This document shows, one piece after another, positions 7,745-17,309 of a DNA stretch of 64,000 nt. Where the stretch lies: the NCBI RefSeq assembly GCF_014172405.1, contig NZ_WNXC01000002.1, positions 472,066-536,065 on the forward strand, read 5' to 3'. The position numbers were made by a program, and so were the translations under genes. The stretch's first letter is position 1. Every line of letters starts with the position of its first letter. This DNA is from Pedobacter gandavensis (GTDB taxonomy: Bacteria > Bacteroidota > Bacteroidia > Sphingobacteriales > Sphingobacteriaceae). The notes under the pieces were generated by a model that ran no database searches, had not been told where the DNA came from, and saw nothing but the letters and a program-made list of their open reading frames with translations.

Positions 7745-8677
7745 TTAATATAAGGTCATAATCGCCCAGAGCGAGGCTCCAGATATAGCCAGCCAAAGAA
7801 TTAGTCCTTGCAAAAATGGCTTAGCACCAACCATACGAACCACTTTAAAAGACAATCCAGAACCAATCAGAAACAAGGTTAGTGTCAAACCGGCTTTAGC
7901 AACATTCACAATATAAGGTGACAAGGTATGCACAAAAGGCAGATAAGTATTCGCCAGCATAGCCAAGATAAACAAGCCTATAAAATAAGGTAGCTGCACT
8001 TTACAGCGGTCACTTTTAAAGAGAAAAGCCGTCCCAAATGCCAATGGTACAATCCATAAAGCACGGGCTAGTTTTACTGTTGTCGCAATCTGCAGGGCTT
8101 CTACGCCATATTTACCCGCAGCTCCAACTACAGAACTGGTATCGTGAATGGCAATTGCACACCACATTCCAAACTGGCTTTGCGTTAAGCCCAATGCGTG
8201 TCCAACCACAGGAAAAAGAAACAAAGCAACAGCGTTCAGAATAAAAACAATCCCTAAAGAAACAGAAATATCCCTTTCTTCTGCTTTCATTACCGGAGAT
8301 AACGCAGCAATGGCACTACCTCCACAGATCGCGGTACCTGCAGAAATCAGATAGGAAGTTTTACGCTCAATTTTGAAGATTTTTCCGAGCACATAACCAA
8401 GCGTCAGCACCCCTACGATGGAGGCCACTGTAAACAATACCCCTTCCCTTCCTGCTTTCATTGCCGCAAAAACATTCATTCCAAAACCCAGACCGACCAC
8501 GGAAATTTTCAACAATAAATTGGTAGCCTTATGGTTAAGTTCGGGATAGGGATGTTGCATCAATTGCGCCAGTATTAACCCTAGTAATAGAGCTAAGGGA
8601 GCCGACATAAACGGCAACAAGCAGAATAATGCGGCGGTCAAAAAAACAATCTCCCTTTTTCTCTCAGTAAGTTCCAT
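7745..8677 (-). CDS. YeiH family membrane transporter (putative sulfate/sulfite exporter)
   Basis: A protein with about ten membrane helices and the Cons_hypoth698/UPF0324 hallmarks GLGFGMNVFAAMKAG, GTAICGGSAIAA, AIHDTSSVVGAAGKYG and TTVKLARALWIVP. Family members are annotated as sulfate or sulfite exporters, but transport is demonstrated for few. The ATG at 8677 (MELTERKREIVFL) is preferred over an upstream ATG at 8728 that would add a polar, non-conserved extension. It lies directly downstream of a LysR gene on the same strand, as yeiH is paired with yeiE elsewhere. Confidence 0.9.
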   Translation of the reverse strand: MELTERKREIVFLTAALFCLLPFMSAPLALLLGLILAQLMQHPYPELNHKATNLLLKISVVGLGFGMNVFAAMKAGREGVLFTVASIVGVLTLGYVLGKIFKIERKTSYLISAGTAICGGSAIAALSPVMKAEERDISVSLGIVFILNAVALFLFPVVGHALGLTQSQFGMWCAIAIHDTSSVVGAAGKYGVEALQIATTVKLARALWIVPLAFGTAFLFKSDRCKVQLPYFIGLFILAMLANTYLPFVHTLSPYIVNVAKAGLTLTLFLIGSGLSFKVVRMVGAKPFLQGLILWLAISGASLWAIMTLY

Positions 8678-8749
8678 AATCAATCTTATTTCTGAGACAA
8701 AATTGAGAAGAATGGAGCTGCTGGTCAAATTGAAAAACCTGATCCGGTA

Positions 8750-9646
8750 TTACTTTAAATTATGAGTCAACTGTGCATGACGTAAAAACACTTCAGACAA
8801 GCCGTCTAGTTTACCTTGTAAATGAATAAAGTAAAAATACCGCTCTATATTCAATCCACTTACATCAATCACGCTCAGACTTCCATTTTGTAGTTCTTTC
8901 GTTAAAGCATGAATGGAGATAAATGCCAGACAAGAAGAATTCATTAAATATGCTTTCATACTTTCTGTACTTCCCAACTGGATTTCCAGTTTCAGATCAG
9001 ACATTTTTAAACCTACAGATTTTAACGCATGACTAATTACTTCTCTGGTTCCCGATCCTTGTTCCCGCAAAACAAAAGCATAATCTTTTAGCGTTACCGG
9101 ATTCAATTGGTCTTTCTTGGCTAGAGGATGATCCTTCCCACAAACCAAAACAATCTCATCCCTGATAAACTCCGTGTAACTGATTTCTTGATTTTTAGAC
9201 TTTCCTTCTACAATACCCAGATCAATTTCTTTTTCAATCAAAGCTTTTTCAACCTGTTCTGTATTTCCGTTGATAAGATTCAGACGAATGTCTGGAAATT
9301 TCTTTCTGAAACTGGCGAGTAGCGGAGCAGCTACGTAATGGGCAATGGTTGTACTAGCGCCCAAATTTAACAAGCCTTCTTTTTTATCAACCAATGCATT
9401 CATCTCAAAATCTATATTCCTATAAATCGCGAACAAGTCTTCTGCATGCCGCAATAATAATTCGCCTGCAGGTGTCAACTCAATCCGATTTCCTTTGCGA
9501 ACAAATAACTTATTATTATACTGCTGCTCCAGTTCATGAATGTGTTTCGTCACTGCTGGCTGAGTAATGAATAAACTTTCAGCTGCTTTTGTGAAACTGA
9601 GACGCTTGGCCACGGTATAGAATACTTCTAAACGAAAATCTGACAT
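8750..9646 (-). CDS. LysR family transcriptional regulator
   Basis: The N-terminal winged helix (residues 1-60: RLEVFYTVAKRLSFTKAAESLFITQPAVTKHI) is a canonical LysR DNA-binding domain. It is followed by a periplasmic-binding-protein-like sensor of about 200 residues. The arrangement with the YeiH-type exporter and the motif LREQGSGTREV (an anion-site signature in CysB-like sensors) suggests a regulator responding to a small anion such as sulfite, but this is inference from neighbours. Unlike the common divergent layout, here it is transcribed in the same direction and upstream of its presumed target. Confidence 0.93.
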   Translation of the reverse strand: MSDFRLEVFYTVAKRLSFTKAAESLFITQPAVTKHIHELEQQYNNKLFVRKGNRIELTPAGELLLRHAEDLFAIYRNIDFEMNALVDKKEGLLNLGASTTIAHYVAAPLLASFRKKFPDIRLNLINGNTEQVEKALIEKEIDLGIVEGKSKNQEISYTEFIRDEIVLVCGKDHPLAKKDQLNPVTLKDYAFVLREQGSGTREVISHALKSVGLKMSDLKLEIQLGSTESMKAYLMNSSCLAFISIHALTKELQNGSLSVIDVSGLNIERYFYFIHLQGKLDGLSEVFLRHAQLTHNLK

Positions 9647-9734
9647 CGGAATCTAAATTTGGGTGCTTGGTTAAACACCCAAACTTAAAGAAACCCATTC
9701 AAGTATCCTTAAAACCGAGTCATATTGTTACCCT

Positions 9735-12101
9735 TTATTTTACTGGTATTTCCATTTTCTTCAATGCCTGGTTTCTAAATATCGCTATTGGAATCTTCTG
9801 AGCCAATTGAAGACCGGATTGAACCCTGGCCAGGTCATTCCAGTTTTTAATCTGCTGATCATTGCACATCAACAACACATCGTTGGCCATTAATATGCCA
9901 TGTAATAAACTCTTCTTCGGCACGTCCAGCACCAATACACCCGTTTCGGTAGCCATGCCTGTTGCAGAGCGCTCGCCAAGGGTATTTAGATTTTTTACTT
10001 TTGCACCAAAAAAATCATAATACTCGACTCCCACTGAGCTTAATTCTGAAACCATAACAGGCAATTTAACCGGACGTACCAATGCTTTTAAAGCTGCACT
10101 GGTTACACCGAACTGATCTGTGTGAAAATTTTTAAAGCCTACTTTCAATGCCGGAGAGCTCGCTTTGACCCTATAATCCCCTTTTTCTGGGTTGATAAAT
10201 TCTGGGTTACCAAATAAAGAATGAGCATCAGTCCCTTCTTTTTGAGCCTGTAATAAAGATTCCTTATCAGGAAAAAGGTTATGATCGACTGCTTTACCCC
10301 AATCCTGGACCCGGATCGGATAATAAGGACGCATCACGATATTATGTCTAAAAATATCGCCACTATTTACAAACCATACATGAGGGTGAAAGGAGTTATT
10401 CAGGATCACATTATTTTCCACCGTTCTAAAAAAGCCCTCCCTGAGTTTTAACCCGCCATTGAGGCACACGTTATTGTATATATGGTAATTCCCAGATCCA
10501 TCGTCCAAATCAATATCCCAGCCATGATCGCAGCGGAACCGGTTATCATGAATCACAATGGGCTTAATCACATCAGCTTTAATCAACTGAGGATTGTTTT
10601 TAGCGATCTCACTCATTACTGCGTAATCCGGATGCCAGTAACGATCTCTTCCCCAAGAGTTAAAGGCCCCATGATCGCCAGATTCCAATACCGTATCATA
10701 CACATCATTGTAAGCAATCAGATGGCCACCCCAGGTCCCTTCACTAATGTTTATTCCTGCCCTGGGTACATCATAGATCGTATTGTGACTCACTTTAATA
10801 TCCATCGACATAGAAATTTCTACTCCGGCAACCTGCTTTTCAACACTTCCAAGTCCATGCATTAATGTGTTTTCTACCGTACAGTTTGCAGGATGGTTAT
10901 TGGTCTTTGGCCCCGGTACCCGGTCAATATCCTTTAATGGGACAAACTGCGCATATTCAAAACTCGGAGAACGCACAGCATTTGGGTCCCCAACAAAGCA
11001 AACGCCACTGGCTCCTGCATTGACGATTCGGCAACCAGTCACGACGTTGTTCCTGTTGTAATTACTCATAAAAACAGCATTCCCACCAACTGTATTAAAA
11101 AAACAGTCGCTGATTACACAATGCTCCGCACCTTCCATCACTACTGCAGCACCACGATAAATCGTCCAGTCGCTACGCAACAAAGGCGCTTTCGTTTCCA
11201 TGAAAGTTCTTAAGGTATGACTGAGTTCCATCCCTTCGATCCGGATATTTCTTACCGGCTCCGCAGCCGTTCCACGAAACTCAAAGAGTGATTTTAATTG
11301 TGGAACCACGATCAAAGCTTTAGCCAGGTTTGTGTTTTTTTCCGGATATAGATACAGTGTTTTGTCCCTTTTATCGAAATACCACTCTCCAACGGTGTCT
11401 AACTCTTCAAAGATATTCTCCACAAAACGGTATTTATCATGCATTCCCGACTGACGATTGTTTTGAAAACCACCGCGCAAATCTAGTTTCCCATCTTTAT
11501 CTTTTCCGTTGATCTCATAATGGTACCCTCCCCATTCATGTCGGTGTAGCGCATGTACAAAACCACCTTCCGGATGTTTCCAGCTTTTTACGCGCTCCGG
11601 GCTAATGGCATCCTCAGAGGCACCACCAAAAAATCTCAGGTCTGGATTGTAATTCGGATACCTGGCCATACGCTGTTGCTTCCCATTCACAAACAACTGA
11701 TCAAAAGCCACATCATTGGTCACCTTCGCTTTTTTAATACCGCTGGAAAATGACTCCCAGGTTAATTGCAATGGTTTTCCTCCACTTATTTTCACCTGTT
11801 CCCCAGGGTACGCTTTATATACTACAGCAGTTTTTAGAGACCGGTCATCTTTCTTTGTAAATAATAGCGGAGCAGAAAGGTAATAGGTCCCTCCACGGAC
11901 ATATACGGTAACGGCATCATTGATTTTCCTGGTCAAAAGCTGCGCTTTCTGAAGACTGGCGAGGGGTTTCTCTTTGGTTCCCGGATTGTTGTCATTTCCT
12001 TTAACGGAAACATAAAGCTCTTTAGCAAAAGAACTGCTGCTTAACAATACCAATAGCAAGCAACAGCGTAAAGAAAACTTAACGCGCATTAGATATTTCA
12101 T
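9735..12101 (-). CDS. Secreted right-handed beta-helix protein with C-terminal PDZ-like domain
   Basis: The 788-aa protein begins with a signal peptide (LRCCLLLVLLSSSSFAKEL). Residues about 28-60 (YVSVKGNDNNPGTKEKPLASLQKA) are the start typical of polysaccharide-degrading beta-helix proteins. The segment GEWYFDKRDKTLYLYP (about 240) and the later asparagine-rich coils (VISDCFFNTVGGNAV, GVEISMSMDIKVSHNTIYDV) are parallel-beta-helix rungs, resembling GH141-like enzymes. The last 80 residues (TGVLVLDVPKKSLLHGILMANDVLLMCNDQQIKNWNDL) look like a PDZ domain. A role in periplasmic or surface glycan breakdown is likely; the glycan is unknown. It stands alone, without SusC/D next to it. Confidence 0.88.
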   Translation of the reverse strand: MKYLMRVKFSLRCCLLLVLLSSSSFAKELYVSVKGNDNNPGTKEKPLASLQKAQLLTRKINDAVTVYVRGGTYYLSAPLLFTKKDDRSLKTAVVYKAYPGEQVKISGGKPLQLTWESFSSGIKKAKVTNDVAFDQLFVNGKQQRMARYPNYNPDLRFFGGASEDAISPERVKSWKHPEGGFVHALHRHEWGGYHYEINGKDKDGKLDLRGGFQNNRQSGMHDKYRFVENIFEELDTVGEWYFDKRDKTLYLYPEKNTNLAKALIVVPQLKSLFEFRGTAAEPVRNIRIEGMELSHTLRTFMETKAPLLRSDWTIYRGAAVVMEGAEHCVISDCFFNTVGGNAVFMSNYNRNNVVTGCRIVNAGASGVCFVGDPNAVRSPSFEYAQFVPLKDIDRVPGPKTNNHPANCTVENTLMHGLGSVEKQVAGVEISMSMDIKVSHNTIYDVPRAGINISEGTWGGHLIAYNDVYDTVLESGDHGAFNSWGRDRYWHPDYAVMSEIAKNNPQLIKADVIKPIVIHDNRFRCDHGWDIDLDDGSGNYHIYNNVCLNGGLKLREGFFRTVENNVILNNSFHPHVWFVNSGDIFRHNIVMRPYYPIRVQDWGKAVDHNLFPDKESLLQAQKEGTDAHSLFGNPEFINPEKGDYRVKASSPALKVGFKNFHTDQFGVTSAALKALVRPVKLPVMVSELSSVGVEYYDFFGAKVKNLNTLGERSATGMATETGVLVLDVPKKSLLHGILMANDVLLMCNDQQIKNWNDLARVQSGLQLAQKIPIAIFRNQALKKMEIPVK

Positions 12102-12247
12102 CTTATATCTGGTTTTTTGTGTTTCGATTGTGGTTCAAACGCTTAGCTAATGATACAAAATTTAGAACAAAAACGGCAATAAGTGACTAAATCAGCAAAA
12201 AACAACACAATTAATTACCCAAAACATCTACCAGGAAGGGCAAAAAA

Positions 12248-12273
12248 AAAGCTGAAGGGGAACCTTCAGCTTT
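12248..12273 (-). terminator. Intrinsic terminator
   Basis: A stem of 11 bp (AAAGCTGAAGG with CCTTCAGCTTT) and a 4-nt loop, with a T tract on the minus strand (nine A on the plus strand). It closes minus-strand transcription about 250 nt downstream of the hypothetical gene at 12522-13175 and before the beta-helix gene. Confidence 0.85.
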
Positions 12274-12521
12274 AATAAATATGATTTGGGAGCGCATCTT
12301 GCTTCATGTATATTATTAAAATTAGCGAATAATGCATTGATTAGCTGCGTTCAATTCATTCATTATACTCCTAAAAACTATAAATAGAGAAAAATTGGCT
12401 TTTAGATTAATGAAACCGGACATTTACTTGAAGTTGATCATAACCCAGCGTCATTGCTTCCAAAAATAAATCCGGAATAACTCCATGGCTGATCCTGGTT
12501 TTTCAAGGTTAATCAAGAATT
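12274..12521 (-). other. Non-coding stretch with a possible gene relic
   Basis: No complete gene is seen. On the minus strand a 32-codon open frame ends at a stop at 12407-12409 and reads RISHGVIPDLFLEAM and later LGYDQLQVNVRFH. It has no start codon and an in-frame stop at 12503-12505, so it could be the decayed tail of a gene. The rest of the stretch is AT-rich and featureless. Confidence 0.25.
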
Positions 12522-13175
12522 TTACTTATAAAACAGATCCCAGTTTCCTTGGTAGTTCTCCTCAAAATTCTCCTTATTATCAAAAACTACCGGTAAATTT
12601 TCCAGATTAAAATAATTAAACTCATCGTAAGGTTTCAGCAGAGCTAGATACTCCTTTCTAATTTCCGCTTGAAGCCCATTCACTTTGCTATTGATCATCT
12701 GTTCTTTTGTTTCGAAGAAAAAAGTGGTATAAGCACCGAATCGAGCAATCTCCCAGAGATTCTTATCCATGAATTTAGCTCTAAAAGTATTAATTTCTTC
12801 CTGAGGAATTTTCTCATTACAGGCCGCCTGCTCTGCAGGTTCAAACTCCTGAAAAATCACCCAAATGTCTGAATTATCAGAGATCCCGGTATTTTCTTTT
12901 CTAAAAGACCTGAATTGATCAACAACAGCCTTTCTTTTCCCCTCATCATAACCAGAACCATTATGAAACACAGATGCCTGACCCTGAAGTTCAAAAATCA
13001 GACTGAGTTTAGGTCGGTCATTGGGATCAATTTTATCATAAATTATGTTGATGGGTCTCCATCCAAATTCTTCTAAAATCCAATCCGCAAATTTGGAAAA
13101 AGAACCATCAAGCGCTCTTTCTCCTCTTTTAATTAATTTTGTCGAATGATAATCTCTTTCAGAGGTATACATCAT
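12522..13175 (-). CDS. Hypothetical protein
   Basis: I do not recognise this 217-aa protein. It is soluble, without signal peptide or membrane helix. It is rich in aromatic and acidic residues, with stretches such as FADWILEEFGWRPINIIYD, WVIFQEFEPAE and FYK at the end. It lies 22 nt upstream of nothing on its own strand except the long spacer to the beta-helix gene, and starts 22 nt after the stop of the TonB-dependent receptor gene on the same strand. It is therefore probably the last gene of that transcript. Confidence 0.65.
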   Translation of the reverse strand: MMYTSERDYHSTKLIKRGERALDGSFSKFADWILEEFGWRPINIIYDKIDPNDRPKLSLIFELQGQASVFHNGSGYDEGKRKAVVDQFRSFRKENTGISDNSDIWVIFQEFEPAEQAACNEKIPQEEINTFRAKFMDKNLWEIARFGAYTTFFFETKEQMINSKVNGLQAEIRKEYLALLKPYDEFNYFNLENLPVVFDNKENFEENYQGNWDLFYK

Positions 13176-13197
13176 CTAGCCAGCATTTTATATGGCC

Positions 13198-15663
13198 TTA
13201 TCGGCCGGATTTCACCCGTCTCCCCTCTGTTTCGGAACTACTTGAGCGCTGACGGGCCCCCTTAACATCTTTGCTTCCGAAACGATAGGTACAAGTTAAG
13301 CGAAATACCTGACTTTCCCATCTTTCATTGACCACATAATTTTGAGAAGGCAACGCGCTGGTAATCTTACTTTTTTGTAATTTAAACACATCATTGGCAG
13401 AGAATTTAAGGTTCAGCTTGTTGTCCAAAAAGGACTTACTTGCGCCTAAATCGACTCCATATTGTGCTGCAATCAACAAAGTTCCATATACTTGTTTAGA
13501 CTGAAAATAACCAGACCATTCAAATTTTGTAGAAGAATTTAAGGTTAGCGACTGTGTCGTATTCAGGTTAAAAGCCAATCTGCCACTCTTATATTCAGCA
13601 CCTAAAATATCGGGTGCCTGAAAACTATTGTAATAAGTAGTTAAATTATTATTGGTGCTCCACCATGGGGTAATGGCTATTGGATAACTCAGATTTAGGT
13701 TATAAGAATCTTGTTTAGCCAGGTTTTGTATGGAAATAAAAATAGTTTTCTTGGCGGTATCCGTTAACAATACATCAGTCATGACATCACTCGTATGGCT
13801 ATAACCTAAGGTTACGTTCAAGCTCTTTTTGAAGGAATAAGAGAATTCAAAGGCATTGGTAAACTGTGGTTTTAAGAATGGATTCCCCTGTCTGTAGGAA
13901 TACAAATCCAAATAACTGATAAAGGGATTCAAGTTGCCATAGTCCGGACGATCTATCCTGCGACTATAAGACAGGCCAACCTCATGATCTTTTGACAATT
14001 CCTGGTTGATAAAAACACTTGGAAACAAGTTGATGTAATCTCTGTTGACTATTTTACTTTCAGTGATCGAATTGCCTTTAGAGTTGGTCTGTTCAGCTCT
14101 CAATCCAACTTGCACCGTTGTATTCTTAAATTTGGTTTTAAAATTCGCATAGGCTGCATTAATATTTTCATCGTAAACAAAGCGGTTACTTCTGGTCACA
14201 TCATTTTGCCATTGTTCCTGAACAAAATTCTCATATAAGAAATTATTATCCGTGTTTACAAAACTGGACTTCAGACCAAGATCTAACTTCATATCCTTAT
14301 TAATAGGATAAGTATAATCCAGTTTAGCTCCCCAAATTTTCACAGTAGAAGGAGCTGCATTTCTGAAGATATATGATGGCTTTAGAGGTTGTCCTACTGC
14401 GTTTTTAAACATATTATTGAAGATATTATCTTCATTTCCGTTATAGCGTGAATAATCAGCATCTACACTGATCTCCTGCCCCAAGGTATCCAAAGTCCCG
14501 CGATAGTTTAAATTATAAGTAATTCCGGTATATTTCGAACTACCCGTGTTTGGGGCCACCACAGAAGAATCTGTTTTTCCAGGTTGATCACCAATCAGTG
14601 TCAATACATCTGCTGCTGATTTCCTGGTGCTTCGGTAACCATTTACAAAAAAACCGAGTGTATGGTGATCATTGATAAAATAATCCATTCCTGCTTTAAA
14701 GTTTCCATTTTTCCTTGTATTTATAGAATGACTGGTTTGGTCAAAGTAAGTTTGATCCTCAGCCGTATTATTCACCCTTACAATATCTGTTTCCCCAAAT
14801 CGTTTATTTAGTCCGTAATCTGCGTTTCCAAAAATGTTAAACTTCTTCTCCCTATGGTTCAGATTCAATCCACCATTGGCTTTATGATAAGTACCATAAC
14901 CGGCACCAGCTGATATTGTACCATTGGTCCCGAAATTGCGATTTTTCTTTAATTTGATGTTGATGATACCCGAATTCCCCGCAGCATCATATTTAGCTGA
15001 AGGATTCGTAATTAATTCAATGGATTGAATGGCACTTCCTTCCGTAGAACGCAATAAATTAGCCAGCTGCTCCGCGGAAAGATAGGTCGGTTTACCATCC
15101 AGCATAACAGTCACCCCTTGTTTTCCACGCAAAGCTATTTTACCATCTTTATCTACAGTGACTCCTGGAGATTTCTGTAAAATCTCCAATGCCGTATTTC
15201 CGGTTGCCAAAATGCTATTTTCAATGTTCAATACCGTTTTATCGATCTGCCTTTCTATCAATGGTTTTTGTTTCACAATATCTACACCCTTCAGCTGTTT
15301 TGCATCAACTACCATTTGAACCATCCCTACCGCATGCAAACGACGATCCGCCCCAATTTGATAAGGACCTTTAACCATTTTTTGATAGCCAACTACATAA
15401 ATGGCAACCAGGTATTTACCTGCCTGAATGCTTTTGAACTCATAAACACCGTCATCACCGGTTAACGTCCCTCTAACCGAACTCGAGTCTTTAGCATTCA
15501 ACAAGCTAACGCTTGCATAAGGAAATACTTTCTGCGTTTCATCAAGGACTTTCCCTGAGATCTCTCCTGTAACAACTGCTGCATTTTGCGCTTGTGCTTT
15601 ATTGAAAAAAAACAACAAAGTACTGAGCAACAAGGGAAAGAAGTAGTATATTTTCGTTTTCAT
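13198..15663 (-). CDS. TonB-dependent outer-membrane receptor (carboxypeptidase-regulatory-like domain plus beta-barrel)
   Basis: A signal peptide (residues 1-25, ending KAQAQ) precedes a CarboxypepD-regulatory-like beta-sandwich (about 32-110, EISGKVLDETQKVFPYASVSL), a plug domain (about 130-240, with LRGKQGVTVMLDGKPTYL and NPSAKYDAAGNSGIINIKLKK) and a long beta-barrel ending near CTYRFGSKDV. This is the 'outer membrane beta-barrel family' of Bacteroidota, not the SusC type; no STN domain is present. Substrates of such receptors are usually unknown. A second member of the same family lies at 39804-42212. Confidence 0.92.
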   Translation of the reverse strand: MKTKIYYFFPLLLSTLLFFFNKAQAQNAAVVTGEISGKVLDETQKVFPYASVSLLNAKDSSSVRGTLTGDDGVYEFKSIQAGKYLVAIYVVGYQKMVKGPYQIGADRRLHAVGMVQMVVDAKQLKGVDIVKQKPLIERQIDKTVLNIENSILATGNTALEILQKSPGVTVDKDGKIALRGKQGVTVMLDGKPTYLSAEQLANLLRSTEGSAIQSIELITNPSAKYDAAGNSGIINIKLKKNRNFGTNGTISAGAGYGTYHKANGGLNLNHREKKFNIFGNADYGLNKRFGETDIVRVNNTAEDQTYFDQTSHSINTRKNGNFKAGMDYFINDHHTLGFFVNGYRSTRKSAADVLTLIGDQPGKTDSSVVAPNTGSSKYTGITYNLNYRGTLDTLGQEISVDADYSRYNGNEDNIFNNMFKNAVGQPLKPSYIFRNAAPSTVKIWGAKLDYTYPINKDMKLDLGLKSSFVNTDNNFLYENFVQEQWQNDVTRSNRFVYDENINAAYANFKTKFKNTTVQVGLRAEQTNSKGNSITESKIVNRDYINLFPSVFINQELSKDHEVGLSYSRRIDRPDYGNLNPFISYLDLYSYRQGNPFLKPQFTNAFEFSYSFKKSLNVTLGYSHTSDVMTDVLLTDTAKKTIFISIQNLAKQDSYNLNLSYPIAITPWWSTNNNLTTYYNSFQAPDILGAEYKSGRLAFNLNTTQSLTLNSSTKFEWSGYFQSKQVYGTLLIAAQYGVDLGASKSFLDNKLNLKFSANDVFKLQKSKITSALPSQNYVVNERWESQVFRLTCTYRFGSKDVKGARQRSSSSETEGRRVKSGR

Positions 15664-15799
15664 ATAGACATATTTTTTCCACCTATGCTTTTATGCATAT
15701 CATCTGTTGAGGTGAAAGGTTTTGGTGATCTTGTTTATTTGAATATAAGATGCCCTTGAGCGGCAGAAGGTTACATGAAATTGAAAATATTTTATAAAA

Positions 15800-16912
15800 A
15801 TGCGATTATTTCTACAGAAACTACTGACTGAACGGGTGATTAAACTGGCGAACAAATATACTTCCAGACCGGATCAAAAACATGTTCACGAAGCCCTTAC
15901 GTCCTTATTTGAGCACATTAACAGCGGCAAGGAAAAGCATGGTTTACTCCTTGATTTTGCGCCCTCCTCCAAACTCATTATTTTTTCAGATCAGCACAAG
16001 GGTAACCGAAATCCTGGCGATGATTTCGCCTTATCGGAAAAAAACTACCTTGCTGCATTACAACATTACAACAATCAGCAATTTCTTTTTTGCAGCTTGG
16101 GAGACAGCGAAGAATTCTGGAAATACCCTGTATTGAGTGTCCTTAGACACAATAAGGCAACTTTCGAACTAGAGGCAAACTTCTTAAAAAGAGGTGCTTT
16201 TTTTAAGATTTTCGGAAACCACGATTTATATTGGGACAATGATCCGCTTGCCGCATACCACCTGGAAAAAGTATATGGCAAAAAACTAAAAGTTTACGAA
16301 GGAATAATTTTACGCATCCCAATTGACAATAGAAAGCTTGACGTTTTTTTAACGCATGGACATCAAGGCGATCTTCAAAGTGACGGAAATTGGTTTAGCA
16401 AATGGTTTGTCTCCAATGTTTGGGCTCCATTTCAAGCGTACCTCCGTATCAATCCAAATACACCAGCCTTCGACAATCAGCTGAAATCTACACACAATGC
16501 AATGATGTATAACTGGACAGCATTACAATCCGGGATGGCTTTGGTTACCGGACATACCCATCAACCTGTTTTCAACTCCCTAACCCACCTGGAAAGAACT
16601 TATATTCGTTTAGAGGAAGCCAGAAAAAATGGGCAACTGGAAATCGTACAAAAACTAGAGTCCGAATTAATTGCCGGAAAAATTAGTGGAGATACCTCCC
16701 CAAGATTGGAATATTCCAAAAATACTTATTTCAATACCGGATGTTGTTGTTTTAATGATGGTGATATTACCGGAATAGAAATCGAAGATGGAAAAATCAG
16801 ATTGATCAAATGGAAGTTCCACCCTGTTACAGGCTCCAAGCGATTTGTATTAGAAGAAAGCCCTCTGGCAAGCTTACTCGAAATCCCCGTAAATTCAACA
16901 ACCAAAATCTAA
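15800..16912 (+). CDS. Metallophosphoesterase family protein
   Basis: The five calcineurin-type motifs are present: SDQHKGN (D64/H66), GDSEEFW (about 101), GNHDLYW (139-), THGHQGD (about 185) and GHTHQP (about 251). A further conserved NTGCCC lies near the end. The 370-aa length and the presence of an extra helical segment (about residues 265-300, ARKNGQLEIVQKLESELIAG) distinguish it from the shorter enzyme at the window start. It is divergent from the TonB receptor. The 110-nt spacer downstream separates it from a small gene. The substrate cannot be predicted. Confidence 0.9.
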   Translation: MRLFLQKLLTERVIKLANKYTSRPDQKHVHEALTSLFEHINSGKEKHGLLLDFAPSSKLIIFSDQHKGNRNPGDDFALSEKNYLAALQHYNNQQFLFCSLGDSEEFWKYPVLSVLRHNKATFELEANFLKRGAFFKIFGNHDLYWDNDPLAAYHLEKVYGKKLKVYEGIILRIPIDNRKLDVFLTHGHQGDLQSDGNWFSKWFVSNVWAPFQAYLRINPNTPAFDNQLKSTHNAMMYNWTALQSGMALVTGHTHQPVFNSLTHLERTYIRLEEARKNGQLEIVQKLESELIAGKISGDTSPRLEYSKNTYFNTGCCCFNDGDITGIEIEDGKIRLIKWKFHPVTGSKRFVLEESPLASLLEIPVNSTTKI

Positions 16913-16988
16913 GAACCCTTGCTAAACCACAACATAATAAGCAATTACCTTTCAAAATCATTTTCAATTGAAACTAAATGTACCGACG

Positions 16989-17010
16989 CTTGTTTTAAAA
17001 AATAAACAAG
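16989..17010 (+). other. Inverted repeat upstream of the small 58-aa gene
   Basis: CTTGTTT and AAACAAG, separated by 8 nt, form a weak hairpin ending just before the purine-rich ribosome-binding region (AAAGGA) of the gene at 17023. It might influence translation; alternatively it is chance. Confidence 0.25.
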
Positions 17011-17022
17011 AAAGGAAACATC

Positions 17023-17199
17023 ATGAACAAAGAACAACATCCCAAAAACAATCCTGCCAGCCAAGGGAATCCAACCTCAGATCGTGCCTATCACAGTGTT
17101 AAAGAAGATAAGAAAAAAATAGGGATTACCAATGGAGGCGGACAACGATCAGATCAAACCTCGAACAAAGACAATAACCGAAAAAGAACAAATAAATAA
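17023..17199 (+). CDS. Small polar protein of 58 residues
   Basis: The ATG at 17023 is preceded by AAAGGA at a good distance and opens a frame of 58 codons to TAA at 17197. The product is very hydrophilic, rich in N, K, Q, D and S, with no hydrophobic core; SDRAYHSVKEDKKKIGITNGGG is its middle part, here quoted in two pieces: SDRAYHSV and KEDKKKIGITNGGG. It is followed by a strong terminator, which supports a real transcription unit. I do not know a function; intrinsically disordered small proteins of this type are common in Sphingobacteriaceae. Confidence 0.65.
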   Translation: MNKEQHPKNNPASQGNPTSDRAYHSVKEDKKKIGITNGGGQRSDQTSNKDNNRKRTNK

Positions 17200-17237
17200 A
17201 TTTTATTTGTTACCCTATTGGTGTAAAAACCATTAAC

Positions 17238-17273
17238 AACGTCTGTATTTTCTCCCCGGAAAATGCAGACGTT
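17238..17273 (+). terminator. Intrinsic terminator
   Basis: AACGTCTG and CAGACGTT form the base, and ATTTTC/GAAAAT extend the stem; the tail is TGTTTTTTC. It ends the transcript of the 58-aa gene before the HAD gene. Confidence 0.85.
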
Positions 17274-17309
17274 TGTTTTTTCTTCCTGATTAGTGATTAA
17301 CTTTACAGG

